Below the pieces are notes generated by a model, which saw only the letters and a program-made list of their open reading frames with translations, made no database searches and was not told the DNA's origin. The translations under genes were made by a program, and so were the position numbers. DNA of 63,380 nucleotides from positions 1 through 63,380 of the forward strand of contig NZ_AFPJ01000023.1 in assembly GCF_000220505.1 (NCBI RefSeq), in the 5' to 3' direction. Below are positions 10,815-19,752 of the stretch, one piece after another. Numbering within the stretch: the first letter of the stretch is position 1; the number at the start of each line of letters is the position of its first letter. The DNA is from Microbulbifer agarilyticus S89 (lineage in GTDB: Bacteria; Pseudomonadota; Gammaproteobacteria; Pseudomonadales; Cellvibrionaceae).

Positions 10815-10843
10815 ATTCTATTGACCGCCCCCCGGGGAGTCAA
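10815..10843 (-). promoter_or_regulatory. sigma-70 promoter of the tRNA-fMet/rimP/nusA/infB operon
   Basis: On the minus strand TTGACT (-35, 10838-10843) is separated by exactly 17 bases from TAGAAT (-10, 10815-10820). The -10 is followed by a GC-rich discriminator (GCGC), the usual mark of stringently controlled stable-RNA promoters. It lies about 75 bases before the first tRNA. Confidence 0.8.
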
Positions 10844-11110
10844 GTCACTTCTGGCATTTAATCACACTTGCCTTTCGCAGGATCGGCAGCGCGACGATCT
10901 GTAGCTTCATTATAAGCCCTACTTGTGCGCGATCGCGGCAAATATCGCGACTCAAAGCAACGGTGCCCATACCAATGAAAGTAACGGCGAAAGAATCCAT
11001 AAACACAGAGGTAATAGAAGCAGTGCGAGAAGCAACATGTGGTGCGGCCGAGAGTGCCGTGCGACCGAGAGCGCGGTGCGATCAAGAAACGAGCCCCAAC
11101 TCAAACGTTA

Positions 11111-11139
11111 TTGATAAACATTATCATTACACTTATTAT
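11111..11139 (+). promoter_or_regulatory. Fur-controlled promoter of the TonB receptor operon
   Basis: TTGATA (11111-11116), 17 bases, then TATTAT (11134-11139) forms a good sigma-70 promoter. Overlapping its -35 and spacer, TGATAAACATTATCA (11112-11126) matches the 7-1-7 Fur-box palindrome at 14 of 15 positions. Fur with iron would therefore block the promoter, so the receptor should be made under iron limitation. The remaining sequence from 10844 to 11110 shows no gene that I can support. Confidence 0.75.
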
Positions 11140-11198
11140 CGCCACCACTCTGACTGAGCCACCCATTTTTAGAATCTAAGCCTAACAAGGAGCTCCGT

Positions 11199-13298
11199 AT
11201 GCGCGGGATTCGTACCGCTCTTGCCCTGTCCATCGCCACAATCAGCACCACCAGCGTCGCCGCACAGCAAGATGCTCTGATTGAAGAACAGGTTGTGGTA
11301 ACCGCAAGCCGCACAGAGAAACCACTGAGCGCGATCCCCAATACTGTCACGCTGATCGACCAGCAAGAACTCAGCAGCCAAATCGCAGCCACCAGCGATC
11401 TATCGACAATTCTCGGCAACCTGATCCCAAGCTTTTCACCGAGCCGACAGAAGCTCTCCAGCACCGGCGAGAGCTTGCGCGGACGCAAGCCTCTTTACCT
11501 GATTGATGGTGTGCCACAGTCCAACCCATTGCGCAGTGGCGGACGCGATGGCCATACCATTGATCCACTGGTACTCGAACGCGTGGAAGTGATCCATGGC
11601 GCTAACGCCGTCCATGGTATGGGCGCTTCCGGTGGCATCATCAACCTGGTCACTCGCACCCCGAGCGATGAATTCGCCCAGAGCGTGCGTATCGAGTCGG
11701 CACTGCAGACCGAGAACATCGCAGAGTCAGCCAACTACGGCGGCAGCTATAGCCTGTCTGGTAAAATCAATGCGGTCGATGTCCTGGCAAGCCTGACGTA
11801 CCGCGATAATGGGGTCAGCTATGACGCCAATGGGGAAGTTGTCGGCTTCGATAATACCCAGGGCGACACCATGGACAGTGACACCTTCAATGCTTTTGTC
11901 AAAGCCGGCTACAGCTGGGACGAGCAGCGACTGCAGTTGACGATGAACCGCTATAAAGTGGAAGGCAACAACAACTGGACCAGCGTGAGGGGCGATCTCA
12001 GTGAGGGAGTTCCAACAACCGCCGTTCAGGCTCCTGTGCCGGGTGACGCGCCCTCAAACGAGGTAACGACGGTCAACCTGCAATACAGCAACGACGCCTT
12101 GCTTGGACACAAGCTGCGTGCACAGGTGTTTTCCCAAGACTTTGCCGGGACTTATGGCGGAGGCATTTTTGGTACTTTCCAAGACCCGGCCTTCGGAGAA
12201 GAGTTTTTTGACCAGTCACAGAACAACTCCGAAAAACACGGCTTGAAACTCACCCTGATTAAAGATGCGTTAGGTGGTGCACCGTTAAGCCTCGCCTACG
12301 GTATGGATTTCTTGCAGGACAAAACCTGGCAGCAGCTGATTCAAAGCGGCCGCGCCTGGGTCCCCCCCACCGAATACAAAAGTGCCGCACCTTACGCACA
12401 GCTGGAATTTACGGGTATCGCCAGCACCACTGTGACCGCGGGGCTGCGCCATGAAATAGCCGAACTGCAAGTGAATGATTTCACCACGCTCGCCTCATAC
12501 GGCAGCCAGTCGGTCACTGGTGGCAATCCGGAATTTAGCGAGACACTTGGCAACATCGGCATCACCTACGCGATCACTGAAGGTATGCGCGCCTACGCCA
12601 ACTATTCCGAAAGTTTTTCCATGCCGGATGTGGGTCGCGTGCTGCGCGGCATTAACCAACCAGGCGAAGCGGTGGATAACTTCCTGGACCTGCGCCCTAT
12701 CCTGACCGAGAACTACGAACTTGGATTCGACTTCAACAGCGAGCAATTTGGCGCCCAGGCCGCGCTTTACTCCTCCGATTCCAATTTTGGCCAGCGCCTG
12801 GCACTGGATAGCGATGGTATTTACAGCGTTAAACGTGAAAAAACCGACATCGATGGCGCTGAACTGCGTGGCCAGTGGTTCGCCACTGAAACAGATACCA
12901 TGGAGGTCCGCTACGCCTACACCAAAGGGCGCTATGACGTGGATGGCGATGGCAAGGTTGATACCGACCTCGATGGCGCAAACATTGCGCCCAATCGTTT
13001 CAACCTGAGCTGGAGCCGGAACTGGAGTGACGCGTTGACCACGCGCTTACAGATGAACTGGCTGATGGACCGGGACTTCGAAAATGCCGACGGAGATACC
13101 ACGCGCAGCTTTGACGGCTACACCACCATCGACGCCAGCGCACAGCTCAAGGCATTCGGCGGTGAACTGGCCTTTGCTGTCCAGAACCTCTCCAACGAAG
13201 ACTATTTCACCTACTACTCACAGTCTGTGGGCAACGATAGTCGCAACTTCAAAGGTATTGGCCGCAGCATGAACCTGTCTTACTCCAGAGTGTTCTAA
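11199..13298 (+). CDS. TonB-dependent outer-membrane receptor, probably for iron complexes
   Basis: This 699-residue protein has a signal peptide (about residues 1-22), a TonB-box-like stretch EEQVVVTA and a plug domain (about 35-150, with LYLIDGVPQSNPLR and VERVEVIHGANAVHGMGASGG). A 22-strand-type barrel follows and ends in the terminal aromatic residue (SYSRVF). Such receptors import siderophores, haem or other ligands with energy from TonB-ExbBD. Motifs such as GYSWDEQRLQLT and NYSESFSMPDVGRVLRG in the barrel fit siderophore-type receptors, but the ligand cannot be read from the sequence. AAGGAG precedes the ATG. The Fur box upstream and the PepSY-type gene downstream support an iron role. 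Confidence 0.92.
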   Translation: MRGIRTALALSIATISTTSVAAQQDALIEEQVVVTASRTEKPLSAIPNTVTLIDQQELSSQIAATSDLSTILGNLIPSFSPSRQKLSSTGESLRGRKPLYLIDGVPQSNPLRSGGRDGHTIDPLVLERVEVIHGANAVHGMGASGGIINLVTRTPSDEFAQSVRIESALQTENIAESANYGGSYSLSGKINAVDVLASLTYRDNGVSYDANGEVVGFDNTQGDTMDSDTFNAFVKAGYSWDEQRLQLTMNRYKVEGNNNWTSVRGDLSEGVPTTAVQAPVPGDAPSNEVTTVNLQYSNDALLGHKLRAQVFSQDFAGTYGGGIFGTFQDPAFGEEFFDQSQNNSEKHGLKLTLIKDALGGAPLSLAYGMDFLQDKTWQQLIQSGRAWVPPTEYKSAAPYAQLEFTGIASTTVTAGLRHEIAELQVNDFTTLASYGSQSVTGGNPEFSETLGNIGITYAITEGMRAYANYSESFSMPDVGRVLRGINQPGEAVDNFLDLRPILTENYELGFDFNSEQFGAQAALYSSDSNFGQRLALDSDGIYSVKREKTDIDGAELRGQWFATETDTMEVRYAYTKGRYDVDGDGKVDTDLDGANIAPNRFNLSWSRNWSDALTTRLQMNWLMDRDFENADGDTTRSFDGYTTIDASAQLKAFGGELAFAVQNLSNEDYFTYYSQSVGNDSRNFKGIGRSMNLSYSRVF

Positions 13299-13314
13299 GC
13301 AAGCCCGATGCCGT

Positions 13315-14490
13315 ATGCGTAAAACGTTTTTCACCCTGCACAAGTATGCCGGCCTGACCCTGGGCCTGCTGCTCTCCCTGATCGGGCTTACCGGCAGTTT
13401 GCTGGTATTTGATCATGCGCTGGATGAAAAACTCACACCGCACACCGTATCATTTAACCCGAGTGCGCAAGCGGCCAGTTATACGGATATTCTCGCCGCC
13501 GCACAGGCGGAAGTTTCCGGTCACCCGGCACCTACGCGGCTGATGACACCGCGCCAGCCGAGCAGTCCGCATGTGGTGCGCTTCCCCACTCCCGCGGGAG
13601 CGCCCGGCCCTATTGAAGTCAGTGTGTCACCGACCGACGCCCAGGTATTAGCGGTGCGTGGCTGGGGTACACCTGAGTACACCATGAGCTGGCTGTACCG
13701 TTTGCACTACACCTTACTGGCCGGTAAGAATGGGAAAATCGTAGTGGGTTTTATGGGCCTGCTGCTCATGGTGTTTTGCATCACCGGCGCGGTGCTCTGG
13801 TGGCCGAAAAAAAGCCGTACGGGGAAAAGTCGCTGGAAACGCGCCTTTTCTATTTCCCGCAATGGGAACCGCTTTCGCTTTTACTTTGACGTGCACAAAG
13901 TATTCGGCATTTATTTTCTGCCGCTGTTGCTCATGATCAGCTTCTCCGGGGTAACGCTGGTCTTCCCTGCTCAGGTAGAAACGGTGATCGGAACCGTGTT
14001 CAAATTGGAGCCCCGCCCAACCTTGCCCACTTCACGCCTGGCACCCGGCGAGCCCATCTCTCCCGACCGAGCTGTGGCCATTGCGCAAGAAGCCTTCCCT
14101 GGTGGCACACTCAAGCGTATCTATTTGCCACGCAATCCCGAAGACAGTTATGGTTTGACGTTTCGTGCCGAGGACGAACCCTGGACGAATCACGGAGCCA
14201 GCTTCGTTCGTCTGGACCAGTACTCTGGTGAGGTTTTAATGCGCCAAGCGGTCTCAGAGCTCGCGCCGGGCAACAAGATACTGCGCTGGCAGTTTCCTCT
14301 GCATAATGGCGATGCGCTGGGCATCGTGGGCCGCTGGCTGGTGCTATTGGCAGGATTGAGCCCAGCCATACTGTTTTCTACGGGACTCTACCTGTGGTGG
14401 CAAAAGCGCCGCCTGAAGTTGCAGGCCAAGCGGTACCGCGCTCCGCGCAGCGAGGCTCCGCCCAGCGGGCTGGCATCGAGCACCGATTGA
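13315..14490 (+). CDS. PepSY-associated TM protein (iron-regulated membrane protein)
   Basis: This 391-residue inner-membrane protein belongs to the PepSY_TM family, often found beside siderophore receptors and thought to help reduce or release iron in the periplasm. Four membrane segments are visible: KYAGLTLGLLLSLIGLTGSL near residue 12, GFMGLLLMVFCITGAVLWWP near 145, YFLPLLLMISFSGVTLVFP near 198 and LVLLAGLSPAILFSTGLYLW near 345. Conserved histidines lie beside them (LHKYAG, YRLHYTL, DVHKVFG, FPLHNGD), as expected for haem-binding or reductase-like members. It starts 16 bases after the receptor stop, so the two form one operon. Confidence 0.87.
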   Translation: MRKTFFTLHKYAGLTLGLLLSLIGLTGSLLVFDHALDEKLTPHTVSFNPSAQAASYTDILAAAQAEVSGHPAPTRLMTPRQPSSPHVVRFPTPAGAPGPIEVSVSPTDAQVLAVRGWGTPEYTMSWLYRLHYTLLAGKNGKIVVGFMGLLLMVFCITGAVLWWPKKSRTGKSRWKRAFSISRNGNRFRFYFDVHKVFGIYFLPLLLMISFSGVTLVFPAQVETVIGTVFKLEPRPTLPTSRLAPGEPISPDRAVAIAQEAFPGGTLKRIYLPRNPEDSYGLTFRAEDEPWTNHGASFVRLDQYSGEVLMRQAVSELAPGNKILRWQFPLHNGDALGIVGRWLVLLAGLSPAILFSTGLYLWWQKRRLKLQAKRYRAPRSEAPPSGLASSTD

Positions 14491-14529
14491 ATTGGCGCTG
14501 CACACACCAGCCCAGTGGACTGGTCGACT

Positions 14530-17500
14530 CTAGAACTTACCCACCATATTGATGAATACGCCCTGACTGTCGTAATCGAGATCGGTCAGATCATCGGAGA
14601 AGTCGGTAAAGTTATACCCAACACCAGCCTTGAAGTTACGCCCCATCTGGCGGTAGAGCGCGAGTAATGCGCCGCTTCTGCGGTCACCGGCTTCCGGCAG
14701 GTCGAGCATCCGCCCTTCAATCAGCAGGTCCCACTGGTTGACGAAGTGCCAGTCCGCACGCAGCACATACAGGTGCGCGGTACTGTCGAAGAACTCCGGA
14801 TTTTCCCGCTCCATGCTCAACTGGCCGAGACGGTAGGCGTACTTGGCACCCAGAGTCCAGCGACGCGTCACGTCGTAGTTGGTGTCCACAGAGAAGATAT
14901 GACTCTTTTGCACAAAATCGATCGCACTGTTACGGCTGCTTGAAGTCACCACTACCTGGTCGGATGTGGGCACATTGTAAAAATAGGTGTACTTCAACAG
15001 GGTGTTCCAGCGGTCGTTATCTACCGGGCGGTAGGCGTAGCCCATAACCCCCTCGGTAAACTTGCCATCATAGAACTGCCCGGCAGAACTCTCGCTGTCG
15101 GAATAATTCAGCTTGCCGACGAGGCGCCAGTCAGCACTCAGCTGATAGCTGAGGGCATTTTTCAGTAGCCAGGTCTTGCGCTCGTTTTCCAATACCGACT
15201 GCTCAATGATCTGCTCAACTGGCTGATCAACGGGCTCACCAGCAGTGATCTCGCTCGGCGATTCGACGATGTCGACCGTGGATACGCTCAATGTCTGGAT
15301 ATTGTCGACCCGGTACTCCACCGCGGTAGACCAGCGTAAGGCGTCGTCGTTAAAGCCCACACTCGCACCCATGGCGCGACGCTCGGTTTCCGCCCCGGTG
15401 CGCGGGTCCTCCAGGGTACCCGCCTCAAGATTGGTGCCGTAACTCCACTTGTCACTGGGCGCCAGATCAACGCCCAGCGCGTGTGTGAGGCCGGTAGACA
15501 CATCGCCGTGGGTATAGCGTTCTTCACCGTAAATACTGGTGGTGTCCGAGAAGCGGCTGCGGAAGCCGCTATTCAGGTTACCTTTGCGCGCACGCACCCC
15601 GGTGTCGGTACGCTCATTGTCGAGGGTGTAATTCAGGTAAAGATTGGTGCGGTCGGTTACCAGGAAATCGGTACCCACACTGGCAGCAGTACCGGTATCG
15701 CCGCCGGAGAGTTCGCTATCTACAGTAAAACGATCACTCACCCGATAGGCGCCGCCAAAACCAATCCGGTTATTCTCCTCCCGACTGCCGGAAAGCTCAG
15801 CGGTACGCTGTACAAAACCAAATGCACTCCAGTTGGCTCCGGAGTCGTAACCGGCCTGGATGGCCACATCAGTACGGTCGCCCTGTTTTTGCGTCAGCGG
15901 TACCACCGGTGACAGATCTTCCCGGGAGTCCGAACGGGCGGCTGCGGCGAGACGCCAGTGGTCACTCAGACGGTATCCAAGTTCCACATCGGTCGCTGCG
16001 GTCTGCAGGCCCTGCTGCTGTTCTTTGCTATCGGCTTTAAGCGCTACATCAAAACGCTCGCCAATCGGCACATTGATCGCGCCGCCGTATTGCTCAGTCT
16101 CTCTGGCAACCAGTTGCCCGGGTGCGGAGAAACCTGCGTCCCGCTGCTGCGCATAAACTGACACGGAGCCGCGCGCTCCCGAGAAAAAGTCGTCCAACTG
16201 CATCGCCGCTTCGACTTTGCTCGCGCCGGCCTTTGCGTTCGGGTCGACTGGTTCAATAGAGTCAATCGAATCGCTCAGATTTCCCTGACTGAAGCTGTAA
16301 CCACCATCGAGTGATGAAAGACTTTCCAGTGTGTTCCCCTGGCTCTCGGCCGTTTCCAGCTTGATCCAGGTACCGGACGTTTTGCGCAGGGTCAGATCAA
16401 TGCCATTGAGCGAAGATTCATTGTCTTCTTCATCCTGCTGGCTCGCAGTCACGCCAATACGCACATGATCACCAGCCCAGTAGTGCGCGCGACCGCCCAC
16501 CGCCAGGGTATCCAAGTCATCGAAACCCGGGGTGTATTCATAGCGGGCAACCAGATACTGCGGGTTACCGTTGTAGGAGCCATCCTGGATAATCAGATTA
16601 TCGCCAGCAATTGCCGACAGTGGACGATTCAGGACCACCCGCCCCTGAATGTAATCCACATCGTAATCGATGACCGGTGTAAGGTTCTTCACCCCCAATA
16701 CCAGCCCGGAGTTTTTATCCCGCACTTCCACGCGCAGGCGTTCGGAGCCGGTGAGGATATCCTGGTGGCGCAGGTAATACAGCGAACCGCCGGTACCCCG
16801 GAACTCATCGCGACCAGCGATGGTACCGGGCTCGGCACTGAATGCATCTACCTCAAAACGTTTGTCGCCGAAGTCGGTAAGATCATCGGTTTCGAAATGG
16901 AAGTTGGCCCCGTACAGCGCGCGGTCGATATGCGCGAGTTCATTGTCGGTATACGACGCCTTGAAGTTACCCCACAGGCCGTAGTCGTCGTAATTTTCCA
17001 GTTTGATATAGAACTTGCCGGAGGTCGGTGCATCTTCCACTACGGTGGAGTCGTCACCAAACGTCGGGTAATAGAGGTCGCTATCAAGACGACGGAACAG
17101 TGCGTCCGGCGTTTTTTCCATGAAGTTGGAAAACAGCTCGTCGATTGGCCCCTCTTCCGTATCCGCACTGGCAGACAGACGCCAGCCCTCACCAAAACTG
17201 CCGCTGGTGTAGAACGCCAGGCGACCGTCGTAGCTTGCGGAATTGTCGTAGTGGGTTTCATCCCCGGTCACCAGCGCCGCCGGGCCATTGGTGTCGTCGT
17301 GGGCGATGGTCACATCGGCAATGCCAACGGTAAACCAGTCGTCGCGGTTGAACTCGAGGTCCCGCAGGAATAATTCACCGTTGCCATGTTCGTCCAGCAC
17401 CGCCACTTCCACAGTGTGCAGCCCCTTGGCAAAAATTTCTTCAGCGACAAAAGTGCCGTCGTTGCTAACCGGCACCTCCCTGCCCGCCAACCACACACTG

Positions 17501-19752
17501 TGGTTGGTCGGAATTTCTGCGCCATTGACCAGCACCGCGTTACCGCTTACCGGAATATTCTGTTCAGCCAAGCGGTTTTCCCCATACCCCACCAGCAATT
17601 CGTTGGCCGTGGTATTTTGCTGTGGCTGCGGCTCGAAATTATCCACCAGCCACAGCGTTTGCGGGCGGGTCTCATCAAAGCGCTGCTTCCAATCGTAAAC
17701 CCGCAGCACATACTTCAGTTTTTTCAGGGGTGCCTGAAAGCTTTCGAAATCGGCATCCCATTCGCCTTCACCATTCTGGTCCAGTGTCACCACCGCCAGA
17801 GGCGCGTCGCGCAGCGATTGCTGCTCCTCAAAAATACGCACTTCCCCGCGGGTAATAAACGCCGGGTAATTCATGTATTGCTTGAACGATACGCGGCTTT
17901 CCACCAGTTCGGTTTCCGGGTCATCCGCGTAGCGAATGGTACTGGGGAACGCCGTTACGTTGAGGCGCGGCTGCATGGTTTGGTTGTCAAAACGGAACTG
18001 GATGTTGGCTTGCTCGAGCGCGACGTCGGTACAGCGCTGCAAGTCCGCAGAATTCTTGTGTGGGTCGTATTCCGGTGCCCCGTCCACGGTAATGCGCATC
18101 AAATTAAGCGCATAGGGATTATGGGCGACGGCTTCCTGTTGCAGGCGTTCAATCTCCAGTCGGTCCTGCTCCGCCAGTATGGCCAGCTCGTCATATAAGA
18201 CCTGCACCTCGACGCGGGCGCCGTCCATGTGGATAAACCCGGTTTGCACCACGTCCTTGGACTCAACATAACCGCGCCCGTGGAACTCAACCTGGCTGTC
18301 TTCAAGGCCAAGTTTTTCCTGTACTGCGCGCATGGTTTTTTGAGCGCGCGCAGACGACAGGCCCACGTCATCGCCGTATACCATGGCCTCGCGACGCTCC
18401 ATACGCTGGTTATCGCTGTAGCCGACAAAGCTCAGGCGTACATTCGATTTGCCTGCCACTTCCTCCATGAGCCGCTGCATCTGCGCCAGCTGGGCACTGG
18501 AGATCTGCGGATCACCGCTATTGTGGAAAATTGGCGGCACCTCACCGGTGGGCGACTCATGCGCAATGGTGATGGTTTCTGCGGTGGCAGACTCGGGGCA
18601 TGCCTGCACGCCATCGGCAGTCGTTTCCAGCAGGTCGTCATACCAGAACTCAACCTCTACCCGATGGTTGAGGGAGCGCCCCTTGGCGGTGTCGTTGGCG
18701 GCGACCGGCTGGGTCGCACCTTTACCGCTGCTGGTCACCATGTAACCCGGCAGATTCAATTGATCCGCTACCGCCAGCGCTACCCGCCGCGCTTCAGCGC
18801 GCGACAGGGCCGTCTGATCGTCATATAGCTCGGCCGGGCCCTCCGGGAAAGACGCCGCATTGGTATGGCCGACAAAGTGAATGGTGAGATTGGGTTTATC
18901 CAGCAAGGTACTGCGCACCTCCTGAATACGGCGGACAAACCCAGCAGGCAGATCCACCTGCCCGGGCTGCAGGCGCAGCGGGGAAACCAGATTCTTCAGC
19001 CGCGCGCGCTGGTCCGAGCCATCACTGTAACGCAGCTTACACACGGTTTCCTGACGGCAGACCTGCACACGATTCAGCTGCAGTGCTTCGGCACGACGCT
19101 GGGCATCCCGGGCCTGCTGGTCCAATTCGAAATAGCGCAGTGTCAGGTCTACGCGGCGATTGAGTTCGCGCCCCTGCGCGGTAATATTTTCCGTGAGTGG
19201 CTCACTATCACCGCGCGCCTCAACCACGATGGCATCGTCGGGCAGCTCGAGCGCGGCCTGGAAGTACTCCGCAACCCGCTGTGCACGTGCCAGCGCAAAG
19301 GCGTTTTTATCCGCGAACTCGGCTTGCTGCTCTTCGCTGAGGGGGCTGGTGTCCGTATGGCCGGTAAAAATCAGCTGCAGCTCATGTGCGTTTTCCAGCG
19401 CGGCAAGCTTTTCTTCCAGCTGTGCAATTAATTCCGCAGGCAGTTCATCGTCCACTTCCCGGTACAGCAGAGGCGGCAGCACATCGTTTTCCAATACCGC
19501 CTTTTCAGGGGAGATAAACGATTCCGCATCCTGCACCCATAGCTGTCCAACAGCGGGTATCAGGGTGGTTTCGGTATTACTGCCGAGCGGCTTATCGGTG
19601 TAGTCAGCGGTACTTTCAATCTGTGGCGAAAGCCCGGGAATTTTCTGCCACCAGGAAACATCTTGCTGACTGGCTTCCTGAGCAAAGGCCGAGGTACCAG
19701 CGAGAGCGGCAATGATCATCGCCAGTTTTTTTTGTGAAGGACGAAACATCAC
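14530..19752 (-). CDS. giant OmpA-domain/outer-membrane beta-barrel fusion protein
   Basis: The 1740-residue exported protein (signal peptide about 1-24, ending TSAFA) carries three OmpA-like domains near the N-terminus. The first (about 100-215) has FTGHTD and LNRRVDL, the second (about 270-375) has FVGHTN and LNHRVEV, and the third (about 405-520) has FVGYSDN but lacks the final NRRV motif. A middle region of Ig-like beta sequence follows (about 550-840, with VWLAGREVPVSNDGTF). The last 900 residues are a beta-strand-rich barrel ending in GKF, with the terminal aromatic typical of outer-membrane proteins. It could anchor to peptidoglycan and span the outer membrane. Its ATG overlaps the stop of the 3751-residue gene by four bases, so the two are co-translated. 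Function unknown. Confidence 0.85.
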   Translation of the reverse strand: MMFRPSQKKLAMIIAALAGTSAFAQEASQQDVSWWQKIPGLSPQIESTADYTDKPLGSNTETTLIPAVGQLWVQDAESFISPEKAVLENDVLPPLLYREVDDELPAELIAQLEEKLAALENAHELQLIFTGHTDTSPLSEEQQAEFADKNAFALARAQRVAEYFQAALELPDDAIVVEARGDSEPLTENITAQGRELNRRVDLTLRYFELDQQARDAQRRAEALQLNRVQVCRQETVCKLRYSDGSDQRARLKNLVSPLRLQPGQVDLPAGFVRRIQEVRSTLLDKPNLTIHFVGHTNAASFPEGPAELYDDQTALSRAEARRVALAVADQLNLPGYMVTSSGKGATQPVAANDTAKGRSLNHRVEVEFWYDDLLETTADGVQACPESATAETITIAHESPTGEVPPIFHNSGDPQISSAQLAQMQRLMEEVAGKSNVRLSFVGYSDNQRMERREAMVYGDDVGLSSARAQKTMRAVQEKLGLEDSQVEFHGRGYVESKDVVQTGFIHMDGARVEVQVLYDELAILAEQDRLEIERLQQEAVAHNPYALNLMRITVDGAPEYDPHKNSADLQRCTDVALEQANIQFRFDNQTMQPRLNVTAFPSTIRYADDPETELVESRVSFKQYMNYPAFITRGEVRIFEEQQSLRDAPLAVVTLDQNGEGEWDADFESFQAPLKKLKYVLRVYDWKQRFDETRPQTLWLVDNFEPQPQQNTTANELLVGYGENRLAEQNIPVSGNAVLVNGAEIPTNHSVWLAGREVPVSNDGTFVAEEIFAKGLHTVEVAVLDEHGNGELFLRDLEFNRDDWFTVGIADVTIAHDDTNGPAALVTGDETHYDNSASYDGRLAFYTSGSFGEGWRLSASADTEEGPIDELFSNFMEKTPDALFRRLDSDLYYPTFGDDSTVVEDAPTSGKFYIKLENYDDYGLWGNFKASYTDNELAHIDRALYGANFHFETDDLTDFGDKRFEVDAFSAEPGTIAGRDEFRGTGGSLYYLRHQDILTGSERLRVEVRDKNSGLVLGVKNLTPVIDYDVDYIQGRVVLNRPLSAIAGDNLIIQDGSYNGNPQYLVARYEYTPGFDDLDTLAVGGRAHYWAGDHVRIGVTASQQDEEDNESSLNGIDLTLRKTSGTWIKLETAESQGNTLESLSSLDGGYSFSQGNLSDSIDSIEPVDPNAKAGASKVEAAMQLDDFFSGARGSVSVYAQQRDAGFSAPGQLVARETEQYGGAINVPIGERFDVALKADSKEQQQGLQTAATDVELGYRLSDHWRLAAAARSDSREDLSPVVPLTQKQGDRTDVAIQAGYDSGANWSAFGFVQRTAELSGSREENNRIGFGGAYRVSDRFTVDSELSGGDTGTAASVGTDFLVTDRTNLYLNYTLDNERTDTGVRARKGNLNSGFRSRFSDTTSIYGEERYTHGDVSTGLTHALGVDLAPSDKWSYGTNLEAGTLEDPRTGAETERRAMGASVGFNDDALRWSTAVEYRVDNIQTLSVSTVDIVESPSEITAGEPVDQPVEQIIEQSVLENERKTWLLKNALSYQLSADWRLVGKLNYSDSESSAGQFYDGKFTEGVMGYAYRPVDNDRWNTLLKYTYFYNVPTSDQVVVTSSSRNSAIDFVQKSHIFSVDTNYDVTRRWTLGAKYAYRLGQLSMERENPEFFDSTAHLYVLRADWHFVNQWDLLIEGRMLDLPEAGDRRSGALLALYRQMGRNFKAGVGYNFTDFSDDLTDLDYDSQGVFINMVGKF

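Noticed and set aside
10851-10875. TGGCAT followed by TTGCC, resembling a sigma-54 promoter
   Set aside because: The spacing between the GG and GC elements is too long for sigma-54.
14530-19752. The 1740-residue protein as a TonB-dependent receptor or usher
   Set aside because: There is no plug domain, TonB box or usher motif. OmpA-like domains and a barrel explain the sequence better.
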